Below, piece by piece: positions 45,135 through 53,705 of a DNA stretch of 64,000 nt. A program made the translations under genes and the position numbers. The stretch is taken from assembly GCF_902706285.1 (NCBI RefSeq), contig NZ_CACSKD010000003.1:1-64000 (forward strand). Reading direction: 5' to 3'. Under the pieces are notes generated by a model. The model had not been told where the DNA came from. It worked only from the letters and a program-made list of their open reading frames with translations, and searched no databases. Positions within the stretch are counted from its first letter, which is position 1, and each line of letters begins with the position of its first letter. This DNA comes from Rhizobium sp. 18055 (lineage in GTDB: Bacteria; Pseudomonadota; Alphaproteobacteria; Rhizobiales; Rhizobiaceae).

Positions 45135-45481
45135 GCAAGGACATCGAACTGCACGTCGGCGGTTCTTTCGATGCCGCTGCCGGCCGCTTCATCGACGCCT
45201 GGCATCGTGCTGAAGCAGGCCAGCCCGTCGCCGAGGATCACCTGACCTTCGTGGATTGGGCGGTCTTCGCCCATACGATGACCGCCAAACGGCTTGAACT
45301 GCTCCGACATCTTCGCAGTCATCCGCAGACGAGCATTGCCGCGCTGGCGAAAAGCTTGAAGCGCGACTATCGCCGTGTCCACGAGGATGTCGATATCCTC
45401 TCGAGGGCGGGGCTAATCGAGCGCGACGCCCAAGGCTTGCGCGCCGGTTACGCGGAAATCAGGACGGTCATCGCGCTCTGA
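45131..45481 (+). CDS. TumA-like antitoxin, HVO_A0114 family DNA-binding protein
   Basis: A 116-residue winged-helix protein. The HTH is LELLRHLRSHPQTSIAALAKSLKRDYRRVHEDVDILSRAGLIERD, a pattern shared with HVO_A0114/TumA proteins that pair with TumE-type toxins. It should neutralise the toxin and repress the operon. ATG at 45131 overlaps the toxin stop (ATGA). The frame is intact, while the toxin upstream appears frameshifted. It converges on the HepT remnant with an 18-bp gap. Confidence 0.85.
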   Translation: MSKDIELHVGGSFDAAAGRFIDAWHRAEAGQPVAEDHLTFVDWAVFAHTMTAKRLELLRHLRSHPQTSIAALAKSLKRDYRRVHEDVDILSRAGLIERDAQGLRAGYAEIRTVIAL

Positions 45482-45499
45482 GGCTTTGCCTCTGGCGGC

Positions 45500-45856
45500 C
45501 TATTTCTCTGCGGCTTCATGGGCCGTGATCGCAGCCTCGACATCTAGCAGAAGTGGCCGGATGTTCTTTTCGACCGTTTCCCACGTGCGATGTAGAATGA
45601 TGCTGTCGTAGTCGTGGCGGAGCACATTGCCGACACCTCGTATGGCCTGCCAATCATGGCTGGGCAGCAACTCTTCAGCGATCGTGCCAAGCTTGACCGC
45701 AGCCTCGGAAATTCATGACATGCAGCGCTCGGTCGCATCTGCAGCCATGTCGTTTGAGGAGAATTCGGCATAAGTCATGCCGTCTGTGTACGCCAATATC
45801 TTGCGAGCGTTCTCAGCGATGTCGGCCAGACGGTGCCAAGGCTTTTCAGAAGGCAA
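45500..45856 (-). pseudogene. HepT-like HEPN toxin with internal TGA
   Basis: Read from TTG at 45856 (overlapping the mntA-like stop by 11 nt), the minus strand gives MPSEKPWHRLADIAENARKILAY..., the start of a HepT (DUF86) ribonuclease. An in-frame TGA lies at 45713-45715 (codon 48), where relatives usually have Arg in a ERC-x-RISEAA segment; here it reads ERCMS-stop-ISEAAVKLG. A single C-to-T change (CGA to TGA) explains it. The same frame then continues with LPSHDWQAIRGVGNVLRHDYDSI, the HEPN catalytic region, to TAG at 45500-45502, 118 residues in all. The truncated product lacks the catalytic motif, so the toxin is probably dead. Confidence 0.88.
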
Positions 45857-46154
45857 TTTGGCGGTCCCGGTCGATCTCTCGCGCCAAGCGCGGCTTTTCT
45901 ATCGGCTCAGATATCACATCGACCGGTCGACCGGTCATGCCTTCAAGTCTTTCTCGCAAGCGAGCCAGCGCTCCGAAGTATCCAAAGCCGGAGTGCAAAA
46001 TCTCGTCTTCGAGTTGGACGACAATATCTATGTCGGACTCTGCCGTCTCCTCGCCGCGAGCGACCGAGCCAAAAAGCGAAAGCTTGAGGACACCTGCTGC
46101 CCGCAGTTCATCCTCATGCTTTCGGATTATCGCGATGACATCTTCTCTGGTCAT
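45846..46154 (-). CDS. mntA: MntA-like nucleotidyltransferase antitoxin
   Basis: A 102-residue minimal nucleotidyltransferase. The active-site pattern is intact: LFGSVARGEETAESDIDIVVQL gives G-S-x-A-R-G and D-x-D. In characterised pairs MntA adds AMP units to HepT and so inactivates the toxin. The order mntA then hepT with overlapping ends is the usual one. ATG at 46154 begins MTREDVIAIIRKHEDELRAAG; the longer frame upstream is not family-like. The downstream HepT gene carries a stop codon, so this protein may have lost its target. Confidence 0.88.
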   Translation of the reverse strand: MTREDVIAIIRKHEDELRAAGVLKLSLFGSVARGEETAESDIDIVVQLEDEILHSGFGYFGALARLRERLEGMTGRPVDVISEPIEKPRLAREIDRDRQIAF

Positions 46155-46222
46155 GCCTCCAATATAGGCGACATCGGCGTCACGGTCGAGACGGCGTGTC
46201 TGGTCACCGTCCACCCACCAAA

Positions 46223-46990
46223 TCACATCGCCGTAAACCCGTTATCGACGAACAGATGCGCCCCGTTGACGAAGCTTGATTCATTGCTGGCGAGGTAAAG
46301 TGCGGCGCGTGCCACATCCTCCGGCTCGCCGATCCGTCCCTGCTGGGCGGCGATGGCGGCGTCGGAGACATCGACACCGAGCGCCTGCAGGTCGGCAACC
46401 TCGCGCAAGCCGTGCGGCGTGCGGATGAAGCCGGGGCAGACGGCGTTGCAACGGACGTTGCGGTCTCTGAACTCGACGCCGATGGCGCGCGCAAACATGT
46501 GCACGGCGCCCTTGGTGGTGTCGTAAAGCACCTCCATCGGCGTTGCGGCGACAGCCGAGATCGACGAGGTGCAGACGATCGATCCGCCGCCCGCCGCAAT
46601 CATCTTCGGCAGCACCGCCTTGGTCATCAGGAACATCGAGCGGACGTTGACGGCGTGCAGCCAGTCCCATTCCTCGAGCGTGGTTTCGAGGAAAGGCTTG
46701 ATGACGATGGTGCCGGCATGATTGAACAGCACGGTGACGGCGCCATAGCGCGTCTCGACACCTGAGACGGCCGCGTTCACCGCAGCCTCGTCCGACACAT
46801 CCGCCGTCCAGCAGTCGGCCTCGCCGCCGGCAGCACGGATTTCGCTGACCGTCTGCGCGGCCGCCTCGCCATTGCGGTCGATGATCGCCACCTTGGCACC
46901 CTCGGCTGCAAACAGCTTCGACGCCGCCCCGCCCATGCCGGTCGCCCCGCCCGAGATGATCGCGATCTTGCCCTTCAGTCTATCAGCCAT
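46223..46990 (-). CDS. Short-chain dehydrogenase/reductase
   Basis: A 255-residue classical SDR. It shows the nucleotide-binding ISGGATGMGGAASKLFAAEGAKVAI (T/SGxxxGxG), the acidic IIDRN after beta-2 (suggesting NAD preference), NHAGT (NNAG-like), STSS-type Ser in CTSSISAV, and Y-x-x-x-K as YDTTKGA. The C-terminus FVNGAHLFVDNGFTAM is typical. Substrate unknown. ATG at 46990 chosen over 47050 because the extra residues are not family-like. It lies between mntA and xseB on the same strand. Confidence 0.93.
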   Translation of the reverse strand: MADRLKGKIAIISGGATGMGGAASKLFAAEGAKVAIIDRNGEAAAQTVSEIRAAGGEADCWTADVSDEAAVNAAVSGVETRYGAVTVLFNHAGTIVIKPFLETTLEEWDWLHAVNVRSMFLMTKAVLPKMIAAGGGSIVCTSSISAVAATPMEVLYDTTKGAVHMFARAIGVEFRDRNVRCNAVCPGFIRTPHGLREVADLQALGVDVSDAAIAAQQGRIGEPEDVARAALYLASNESSFVNGAHLFVDNGFTAM

Positions 46991-47084
46991 GTAACAGCTT
47001 CCCCGTGATCGTTTCAGGGGATGATAGGCTGCGAAAGATGCGGGCGCCAAGGGCGTTATGTGTGTCTGGTAGCGAAAACAGGCG

Positions 47085-47351
47085 TTACGCCCCGTCCAGC
47101 GGCTCCACGCCCTGCGGCTTGCCCGCGCGATCGAGCCGGATCTTCTCGATCCGGTTCTCCGCTGCCGACAGCAGCGTCTCGCAATGCTTCTTCAGCGCTT
47201 CGCCGCGCTCGTAGATCTCGATCGATTGGTCCAGCGCCACGTCGCCGCGTTCCAGCCGCGCAACGATGCTTTCGAGTTCTGCAACCGCCTTTTCGAAGGA
47301 GAGGCTCGCTACCTCTGGCCCCGATGCGTCTGGCTTGGCGCTGTCAGTCAT
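47085..47351 (-). CDS. xseB: Exodeoxyribonuclease VII small subunit
   Basis: An 88-residue helical protein that joins XseA to form exonuclease VII, which degrades single-stranded [49 protein letters not shown] is the full XseB signature. ATG at 47351 lies just after the stop of the deacetylase-like gene; a TTG two codons earlier is a less likely start. The neighbouring deacetylase-like gene upstream and dxs further downstream match the order I remember from other rhizobia, apart from the inserted SDR, toxin-antitoxin and pirin genes. Confidence 0.96.
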   Translation of the reverse strand: MTDSAKPDASGPEVASLSFEKAVAELESIVARLERGDVALDQSIEIYERGEALKKHCETLLSAAENRIEKIRLDRAGKPQGVEPLDGA

Positions 47352-47353
47352 AC

Positions 47354-48289
47354 TCAACCCTTCATCATCCGCAGAATGTGCAGGCCGGCCGATTCGGCGA
47401 GCCCTTCGAGATCATAGCCGCCTTCCAGAAGGCTGACGACCCGGTTGGAGGCACTTTTGTCGGCCACTTCGAGCAGCCGCCCGGTCGCCCAGTCGAAATC
47501 CTCGCCGACCAGATTGATCTGCGCCAGCGGATCGCGGTGATGCGCGTCGAAGCCGGCGGAGATGATGATCAGGTCCGGCCGGAAGTCGTTGAGCGCCGGC
47601 AGCACGCGGGATTTGAACGCCTCGCGAAAATGGTCGCTGCCGACATTGGGCGACAGCGGCGCATTGACGATGGTGCCGTGCGGACCGGTCTCGGTCTTGG
47701 CGCCGCTGCCGGGGTAGAGCGGCATCTGGTGCGTCGAGCAGAACAGCACCGACGGATCGTCCCAGAAGATGTCCTGCGTGCCGTTGCCGTGATGCACGTC
47801 CCAATCGACGATCGCCACGCGCTCGGCGCCATGCCGGCGCTGGGCGTGGCGGGCGGCGATTGCTGCATTGTTGAAGAAGCAGAAGCCCATTGCCTTCGAT
47901 TTTTCGGCATGGTGGCCGGGCGGCCGCGAGGCGACGAACACATTGTCGGCCTTGCCGGTGAACACGTCGTCGACCGCCGCCATCGCCCCGCCGATCCCGG
48001 TCAGCGCTGCCTGAAAACTCTTCTGGCTGGCATAGGTGTCGGCTTCCAGCTTGTTGATCTCGCCTTCTTCCTCCGGCACCTGCCGCATCACGGCGAAGAG
48101 GTGCTCTTCCGGATGGGCCAGCAGCACGGCGTCCTCGGAGGCCTGCGGTGCCTCGCGGCGGTCGAGCGGCTGGAAATGCGGATGCTCGAGCGCCACGTTC
48201 AGCGCTCGCAGGCGGTCGGAGCGCTCGGGGTGGCCCTCGGGCGTGATGTGTTCCAGGAAGATCGGATGTTCGTAAAGGCGGGTGCTCAT
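47354..48289 (-). CDS. Histone deacetylase family protein (AcuC/class II type)
   Basis: A 311-residue zinc-dependent deacylase-fold protein. Metal and catalytic elements are [58 protein letters not shown] and [18 protein letters not shown]. In bacteria such enzymes remove acyl groups from proteins, polyamines or other small amines; the substrate here is not known. It is followed by xseB with a 2-bp gap, so both are probably one transcript. Confidence 0.93.
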   Translation of the reverse strand: MSTRLYEHPIFLEHITPEGHPERSDRLRALNVALEHPHFQPLDRREAPQASEDAVLLAHPEEHLFAVMRQVPEEEGEINKLEADTYASQKSFQAALTGIGGAMAAVDDVFTGKADNVFVASRPPGHHAEKSKAMGFCFFNNAAIAARHAQRRHGAERVAIVDWDVHHGNGTQDIFWDDPSVLFCSTHQMPLYPGSGAKTETGPHGTIVNAPLSPNVGSDHFREAFKSRVLPALNDFRPDLIIISAGFDAHHRDPLAQINLVGEDFDWATGRLLEVADKSASNRVVSLLEGGYDLEGLAESAGLHILRMMKG

Positions 48290-48448
48290 GCAATCACTCT
48301 ATCTGCCTGCCTCGGGATGATCCACAGCAGATGGGGTAGGGCGCGCTGATTTCAACAACCACCCTCTATCCTACGCCTTTAGCGCGCGTTTACTTCGCAA
48401 TGTCAGGGCGTTATACTTGGAGCTGAGGATTTCGGGTGGAATAGTTCA

Positions 48449-48850
48449 ATGAACGCAACGATGCGATCGAGTATTGTCCAGACACATGTGCCGTTCCGCG
48501 ATGTGGATATGAACGGCCAGATGTTTCTCGGCTCCTATATCTCCTACGCCGAATCGGCGCTGGCGAACTTCTGGGCGCAGCGCCCGGAGCTTGGAGACGA
48601 ACCGCGTTATGTCGCCAGCAAGGTGACCTGCATTCTGCATCGTCCGCTGCATTATGACGAACTCGTGCTGTTTACAGCGGCGGTCGACAAGATCGGCGTC
48701 CGCTCCGTGGGCTTCCTGATTGCCATCGATGCCGGCGACGAGCGCGCCGCCGAGGTCGAGATCGTCTGGCAGGCGCAGACCCGCGAGGACAAGATGCCGG
48801 TTCCGCTGCCTGAAATCACCCGCGACTGGCTCTATGGCTTTGTGAATTAG
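48449..48850 (+). CDS. Acyl-CoA thioesterase, 4HBT/hotdog family
   Basis: A 133-residue hotdog-fold protein. The N-terminal VQTHVPFRDVDMNGQMFLGSYISYAESAL is the typical 4HBT start, with the Asp in RDVDMNGQ at the catalytic position of this group. It should hydrolyse an acyl-CoA thioester, substrate unknown. ATG at 48449 follows a short AT-containing stretch; it converges on bioY with a 9-bp gap. Confidence 0.88.
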   Translation: MNATMRSSIVQTHVPFRDVDMNGQMFLGSYISYAESALANFWAQRPELGDEPRYVASKVTCILHRPLHYDELVLFTAAVDKIGVRSVGFLIAIDAGDERAAEVEIVWQAQTREDKMPVPLPEITRDWLYGFVN

Positions 48851-48859
48851 CCCCTGCTC

Positions 48860-49426
48860 CTACCGGCTCCGAACCGGCAGCAGCGGATAGCCCGCCATCA
48901 CTGCGCGCCCGACCAGCGCCGCGACGAACGCCTTGATCACATCGCCGGGAATGAAGGCCATCGAGCCGAGGAAAGCAGCCTTCAGGCCGATCTGCGCCAC
49001 AACAGCCAGATAGAGGATGCCGAAGGCATACAGCACGACGACGCCGCCCATCATTGCCGCGAAGAAGAAGCCGGTGAGCTGCATGCCGGCCGCCTGCTCG
49101 AACGTCACCAGCCGTTCGCTGATATAGCCTGTGGTGAACGCCGCAAACACCCAGCCGATCAGGAAGCCGGTGGTGGGCGCTGCAAAGGCCGCCAGTCCGC
49201 CGCGTCCGCCCGACAGAACCGGCAGGCCGATGGCGACAAGCACCAGCACGATCAGCACCGCAATCGTGCCGCGCCGCGCGCCAAGCACAACGCCGGCCAT
49301 CATCACGCCAAGCGACTGCGCGGTGATCGGCACCGGAATGAAGCCGAGCGTGATTGGCGGCAGAATGCCCAGCGCAACGATGATAGCGGCAAACAGGGCG
49401 GAGAGAACGAGGTCTCGGGTGCTCAT
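48860..49426 (-). CDS. bioY: Biotin transporter substrate-binding (S) component BioY
   Basis: A 188-residue membrane protein of about six helices that binds biotin. The BioY pattern is clear: IVALGILPPITLGFIPVPITAQSLGVMMAGVVLGARRG near the N-terminus, GGRGGLAAFAAPTTGFLIGWVFAAF in the middle and LGSMAFIPGDVIKAFVAALVG at the end. It works with BioN and BioM, encoded directly upstream, as an ECF-type importer. The bioMNY order is known from rhizobia. Confidence 0.96.
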   Translation of the reverse strand: MSTRDLVLSALFAAIIVALGILPPITLGFIPVPITAQSLGVMMAGVVLGARRGTIAVLIVLVLVAIGLPVLSGGRGGLAAFAAPTTGFLIGWVFAAFTTGYISERLVTFEQAAGMQLTGFFFAAMMGGVVVLYAFGILYLAVVAQIGLKAAFLGSMAFIPGDVIKAFVAALVGRAVMAGYPLLPVRSR

Positions 49427-49450
49427 GACGGCTCCGTGGGTTAACAGGTT

Positions 49451-50059
49451 CTAATTCACATGCCGCCGAACGCCGCGTGCGTCAATCGCCGCCGCGATAT
49501 TATCCGCATCCTTGAGCGTCAGAATGATCAGCGGCACCAGCACCGTCGCTGGCCGCACCTTCAGCCCGCGGGCCTCATGCGCCTCGCGAATGGCCTGGTA
49601 GCGGCCGAGGATTTCCGGCACGAAGCGCACCACAAGCCCGACCGCAAGCCCGACATCATCGGCCCGCACCAGCCCCATGCGCTCGAAGGGACGCGCCAGA
49701 AACGTGATCTCGTCCATGAACTGGGTGATGGTCGTGGTTGCTGTGACGCTGGCAGCAAACAGCATCAGCGCCGTCAGCCGCAGGAGCGAGACGACCGCGC
49801 CATGCCACGGATTGAAGGCAAGGCTGAAGACCGCAACGATCAGGATGGTCAGCAGGATCGGCTTCAGCCGTGCGATTGCAGCGCGAAGCGGCATGCCGAT
49901 GCCGAGATAGAGCGCCCCGGTTGCCGCCACCGCAATGGCCAGCAGCACGATATTGCTTGTGGTGAACAGGATGACGCCGAGCACCGCAAGGACGATGAGC
50001 TTCGTCCGCGCCGATATCCGGTGCATCCTGCTGTTTCCATCGACGAACAGCGACTGCAT
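49451..50059 (-). CDS. bioN: ECF transporter transmembrane (T) component BioN
   Basis: A 202-residue membrane protein coupling the ATPase BioM to BioY. The family's coupling motifs with Ala-Arg-Gly appear as REAHEARGLKV and IDARGVRRH at the C-terminal side, after hydrophobic segments with LTALMLFAASVTATTTI. Its start shares one base with the bioM stop (50059), which supports co-translation; bioY follows after 24 bp. Confidence 0.95.
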   Translation of the reverse strand: MQSLFVDGNSRMHRISARTKLIVLAVLGVILFTTSNIVLLAIAVAATGALYLGIGMPLRAAIARLKPILLTILIVAVFSLAFNPWHGAVVSLLRLTALMLFAASVTATTTITQFMDEITFLARPFERMGLVRADDVGLAVGLVVRFVPEILGRYQAIREAHEARGLKVRPATVLVPLIILTLKDADNIAAAIDARGVRRHVN

Positions 50060-50733
50060 CAGGCGGCGATCTCCTTGTAGCGGCGGATGGCATCCGCGGC
50101 CGGCGCATCGGCTACCAGTTGCCCGGCATGAAACACCAGCACCCGCTCGTAACCGGCGATCAGTTCGAGATCGTGGGTGATGATGATTGTGGTTTCGTGC
50201 AGGCTCTCGATCAGCCTCTGCACCAGTCCGCGGTTGCGCAGGTCCAGCTGGTTGGTCGGCTCGTCGAGAATGAGAATGCCGGGGCCCGTCGCCAGCACCG
50301 AGCAGAGTGCCGCCAGCTGCAACTCGCCACCGGAAAGCTCGTGCGCCCGCCGGTCGGCCAGGTGTCCGGCGTTGAACCGTGCCAGCACCTCGGCCACTTT
50401 CGCATCGATCTCGGCTTTCGAGAAACCGCGGCTCTTCAGCCCGAAGGCGATATCGTCGCGCACGACGGGCAGGATGATCTGGTTCTGCGGCGACTGGAAG
50501 ATGAAGCCGACATCGCTCGAGGCCGCCTTATCGTCGGACGTATCGCGCCCGTTGACGACGACGCGGCCGGTCGTCGGCTTGGTCAGCCCGTTGATCAACC
50601 GGGCAAACGTCGTCTTGCCCGAGCCGTTCAGCCCGATGATGCCGATGCGGTTCTCGGTGAGATCCAGCGTCAGCGGCTGCAGCACAGTCCGCGCCCCATA
50701 GCTGACACCGGCGCTTTCGAAGCGAATGTTCAA
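50059..50733 (-). CDS. bioM: Biotin ECF transporter ATPase BioM
   Basis: A 224-residue ABC ATPase that powers biotin import. It has Walker A GLNGSGKTTFARLI, the Q-loop FQSPQNQI, the signature LSGGELQLAAL, Walker B ILILDEPTNQLD and a switch His in IITHD. It is the first gene of the bioMNY operon. A weak BioR-like sequence lies upstream at 50759-50768 (see rejected items). Confidence 0.95.
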   Translation of the reverse strand: MNIRFESAGVSYGARTVLQPLTLDLTENRIGIIGLNGSGKTTFARLINGLTKPTTGRVVVNGRDTSDDKAASSDVGFIFQSPQNQIILPVVRDDIAFGLKSRGFSKAEIDAKVAEVLARFNAGHLADRRAHELSGGELQLAALCSVLATGPGILILDEPTNQLDLRNRGLVQRLIESLHETTIIITHDLELIAGYERVLVFHAGQLVADAPAADAIRRYKEIAA

Positions 50734-50884
50734 TCGATCCCCCTTACGTGAAGCGCCGTTCTATAAATGAATCCGATGCAGGGGAAGATCAAATCCGGTC
50801 GAGGCAGGCGAGGCATTGCGTCATCAGGCAAACCGCTGACATATTCGGGTGGCCAGGGCCATTTTCCGGATTATGATCGCCGCC

Positions 50885-52075
50885 ATGACCAAGCTGATGT
50901 CCAACGCCGATGCCCGCCGCATCTTTCTCGCCAAGCAGGGGCTCAGCGCACCGCCCAACAGGGCGTTGACCAAGGATGGCCTGCTGCAGCTGATCCACGA
51001 GATCGGCTTCGTCCAGGTCGATAGCATCCAGACCGTCGAACGCGCCCATCACCAGATCCTCTTTGCCCGCAACCAGACCTACAAGCGCGAGCATCTCACC
51101 ACGCTGCTGGAAAAGGACGGCGCGCTGTTCGAGCACTGGACGCATGATGCCTCGATCCTGCCGAGCAGCTTCTTCCGCTACTGGAAGCACAAGTTCCGCC
51201 ACGAGGAGGAGGTGCTGGTCGATCGCTGGCGCAAGTGGCGCGGCGAGGGCTTCGAGGATGCCTTCGACGAGACTTACGAGCGTGTCCAGCGCGACGGCGC
51301 CATCATGGCGCGCGAGATCAAGGCCGATGGCCACGTCTCCGGCGGCTGGTGGAACTGGCATCCGAACAAGACGGCGCTCGAATATTTCTGGCGGACCGGC
51401 AAGTTCGCCATCGCTGGCCGCGCCAATTTCCAGAAGGTCTACGATCTGGTCGAACGCGTCATTCCGGCCGAGTTTCATGAGCCGGAGGTCAGCCGCGAGG
51501 AATTCGTCGATTGGGCCTGCCGCAGCGCGCTCGCCCGGCTGGGCTTCGCCACCCATGGCGAGATCGCGGCCTTCTGGGCGCTGCTGTCGCCCGAGGAAGC
51601 CAAGGCCTGGGTCACCGGTCATCGCGACGAGCTGACGGAAATCCTGATCGAGCCGGCGCTGGGCGGCAAGCCGCGCCCCTCCTGGGCCTTTGCCGATTTC
51701 ATGGCGACAACGGATGATCACCCGGCCGCCCCGCCGCGCATCCGTGTGCTCAGCCCCTTCGATCCGATGATCCGCGATCGCAACCGCACCGAACGCCTGT
51801 TCGGCTTCTTCTACCGCATCGAGATCTTCGTGCCCGAGCCGAAGCGGGAATACGGCTATTACGTCTTCCCGCTGCTGGAGGGCGACCGGTTGATCGGCCG
51901 CATCGACATGAAAACCGACCGCAAGGCCGGATCGCTCGACGTCAAGCGCCTGTGGCTGGAACCAGGCGTCAAGCCCTCGGCAGGTCGCATGGAAAGGCTC
52001 GCTGCCGAGCTCGATCGCATCGCCCGGTTTTCGGGCGTCGAGAAGGTCGTTCTGCTCGATGGCTGGCAGGGCTAA
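50885..52075 (+). CDS. YcaQ family DNA glycosylase-like winged-helix protein
   Basis: A 396-residue protein related to YcaQ/AlkX and AlkZ, glycosylases that unhook interstrand DNA cross-links. The QxD catalytic pattern is Q44-V-D46 in IGFVQVDSIQTVERAHHQILFAR, at the expected place. Tandem winged-helix segments follow (for example ALARLGFATHGEIAAFWALLSPEEA), and RVLSPFDPMIRDRNRTERLFGF is the conserved C-terminal block. ATG at 50885 is chosen; 50849 and 50897 are also in frame. The 36-residue difference does not affect recognised motifs. Confidence 0.9.
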   Translation: MTKLMSNADARRIFLAKQGLSAPPNRALTKDGLLQLIHEIGFVQVDSIQTVERAHHQILFARNQTYKREHLTTLLEKDGALFEHWTHDASILPSSFFRYWKHKFRHEEEVLVDRWRKWRGEGFEDAFDETYERVQRDGAIMAREIKADGHVSGGWWNWHPNKTALEYFWRTGKFAIAGRANFQKVYDLVERVIPAEFHEPEVSREEFVDWACRSALARLGFATHGEIAAFWALLSPEEAKAWVTGHRDELTEILIEPALGGKPRPSWAFADFMATTDDHPAAPPRIRVLSPFDPMIRDRNRTERLFGFFYRIEIFVPEPKREYGYYVFPLLEGDRLIGRIDMKTDRKAGSLDVKRLWLEPGVKPSAGRMERLAAELDRIARFSGVEKVVLLDGWQG

Positions 52076-52202
52076 CGGCTTGGCGCTGCAGGGATAGTCG
52101 GGATTTTAAGAGATTTCGCGGCGATTACGAAGCATTAATGTTGACGCCGGTTTACTATGCTCGTCCCGAACTTTTTAACGTCCGTTCGCCTACGATGGCG
52201 GC

Positions 52203-52535
52203 ATGAAAAAGATATCGATATTCCACAAGCTGCGCCGCACATTGAGAGCGTTGATACGCGATCGCCGCGATGCGCGAGCCGCAGCCACCTCCGCGATCGT
52301 CTCGCGTAGCGAGCAGAAGTCGCAGATGACGCCGTTGCCGGTCAACTCCAAGATGATCGACGCGGTCTATTTCAGCCAGCAGGACGGGCGGCTTCGCGTC
52401 TGTCTCGCCAACGGCGAGGAGCGCATGTTCGAAGGCGTTGCCGAAGCCCAGGTGATCGCCATGGTCACCGCTGAATCGCCCGGCCAATATTACATCGAAA
52501 ACGTCAGAACCCGCTTCAAGCGCATCGCCGCCTGA
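52203..52535 (+). CDS. KTSC domain-like protein
   Basis: A 110-residue basic protein. The C-terminal half (about 50-108), SKMIDAVYFSQQDGRLRVCLANGEERMFEGVAEAQVIAMVTAESPGQYYIENVRTRFKRI, resembles the KTSC domain, a small beta-rich domain of uncertain role, possibly in nucleic-acid or stress biology. The N-terminal half is Arg-rich and may bind nucleic acid. It is a single gene, followed by a hairpin before ribB. Confidence 0.72.
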   Translation: MKKISIFHKLRRTLRALIRDRRDARAAATSAIVSRSEQKSQMTPLPVNSKMIDAVYFSQQDGRLRVCLANGEERMFEGVAEAQVIAMVTAESPGQYYIENVRTRFKRIAA

Positions 52536-52549
52536 CGCAGGCGACGACC

Positions 52550-52572
52550 GGCGGAGCGTTCAGCATCCGCCG
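52550..52572. terminator. Hairpin between convergent KTSC and ribB genes
   Basis: A perfect 7-bp stem CGGCGGA (52550-52556) / TCCGCCG (52566-52572) with a 9-nt loop. It lacks a strong T run, so termination is only probable. Confidence 0.5.
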
Positions 52573-52591
52573 ATCTCCGGTATCAGACGTG

Positions 52592-53695
52592 TCAGCAGAT
52601 CTCGGTCTGGGCAATCTTGATGCCGAAGCCCTCGAGGCCGACATAGTGGCGCTCGCTGCGGGTCAGAAGCTTGATCGAGGTAACGCCGAGATCCTTCAGG
52701 ATCTGCGCACCGAGACCGATTTCCAGCCATTCGCTTTCGCGGCTCTGCGCTTCGGCATGCGCCTCGCGCCCCTGGCTCAGCGCCTTGCGGCCATTGTCCT
52801 GGTGGCCGACGCCGACAGAGCCTTCGCGCAGATAGACGATGACGCCACGGCCATCTTCGGCAATCTTCTTCATGTAGTGATCGACGGGACGGCGCTTGCC
52901 GAACAGGTCCTCGGCCACATTTTCGGTATGCAGACGCACCGGAATGTCGATGCCGTCGCGAATGTCGCCGAAGACGATGGCCAGATGCTGCATCGGGTCC
53001 CATGGCAGCGAGTAGCTGTGTGCCTTGGCCTTGCCGAACGGCGTCTCGATGTCGAAGCTGGCATGCAGCTGGATCAGCGTTTCCTTGCGCTGCCGGTAGG
53101 CGATCAGATCGGCGACAGACACCAGCTTCAGCCCGTGCTCGGCGGCAAAATCCACCACCTGCGGGCCGCGCGTCACGCTGCCATTGTCGTTGACCAGTTC
53201 GCAGATCACCCCGATCGGCGGCAGGCCGGCCAGGCGGCAGAGATCGACGGCAGCTTCGGTATGGCCGGACCGCATCAGCACGCCACCTTCGCGGGCAACC
53301 AGCGGGAAGATGTGGCCGGGACGCACGAAGTCGGACGCGCCGACATTCGGGTTGGCAAGGTTGCGCACCGTCAGCGTCCGGTCATCGGCGGAGATGCCCG
53401 TCGTCGTCCCGTGCTTGAAATCGACGGTGACGGTAAAGGCCGTCGTATGCGCTGAATCGTTTTCGGCGACCATGGCGTTGAGGCCGAGGCGCTTGGCCTC
53501 TTCCTTCGGCATCGGCGTGCAGACGATGCCCGAGGTGTGGCGCACGATGAAGGCCATCTTTTCCGGCGTGCAGTGAACGGCGGCAACGATCAGGTCGCCT
53601 TCGTTCTCGCGACCGTCATCGTCCATGACGACGACGATTTCGCCGGCCTCGAAGGCCCGGATAGCGTCTACGACGCGCTTCTGATCATAAGCCAT
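52592..53695 (-). CDS. ribB: 3,4-dihydroxy-2-butanone 4-phosphate synthase with degenerate GTP cyclohydrolase II domain
   Basis: A 367-residue riboflavin-synthesis enzyme that makes DHBP from ribulose 5-phosphate. The RibB domain (about 1-205) is intact: VVMDDDGRENEGDLIVAAVHC, RHTSGIVCTPM, GHIFPLVAREGGVLMRSGHTEAAVDLCRLAG. The C-terminal part (about 210-367) has the GTP cyclohydrolase II fold outline but lacks the zinc-binding Cys cluster C-x10-C-x-C, so it cannot be a normal RibA. This architecture is known in proteobacteria, where a separate ribA supplies the activity. It lies 10 bp downstream of aroC on the same strand. Confidence 0.95.
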   Translation of the reverse strand: MAYDQKRVVDAIRAFEAGEIVVVMDDDGRENEGDLIVAAVHCTPEKMAFIVRHTSGIVCTPMPKEEAKRLGLNAMVAENDSAHTTAFTVTVDFKHGTTTGISADDRTLTVRNLANPNVGASDFVRPGHIFPLVAREGGVLMRSGHTEAAVDLCRLAGLPPIGVICELVNDNGSVTRGPQVVDFAAEHGLKLVSVADLIAYRQRKETLIQLHASFDIETPFGKAKAHSYSLPWDPMQHLAIVFGDIRDGIDIPVRLHTENVAEDLFGKRRPVDHYMKKIAEDGRGVIVYLREGSVGVGHQDNGRKALSQGREAHAEAQSRESEWLEIGLGAQILKDLGVTSIKLLTRSERHYVGLEGFGIKIAQTEIC

Positions 53696-53705
53696 GGGAC
53701 TATTC

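Noticed and set aside
43714..47084. Genomic island or prophage remnant
   Set aside because: No integrase, transposase, tRNA or border repeats were seen; accessory insertion is the most that can be said.
50759..50768. Possible BioR operator upstream of bioM (TTCTATAAAT)
   Set aside because: It matches the remembered TTATMKATAA consensus at only about 7 of 10 positions and is not palindromic enough. Retained as a weak note only.
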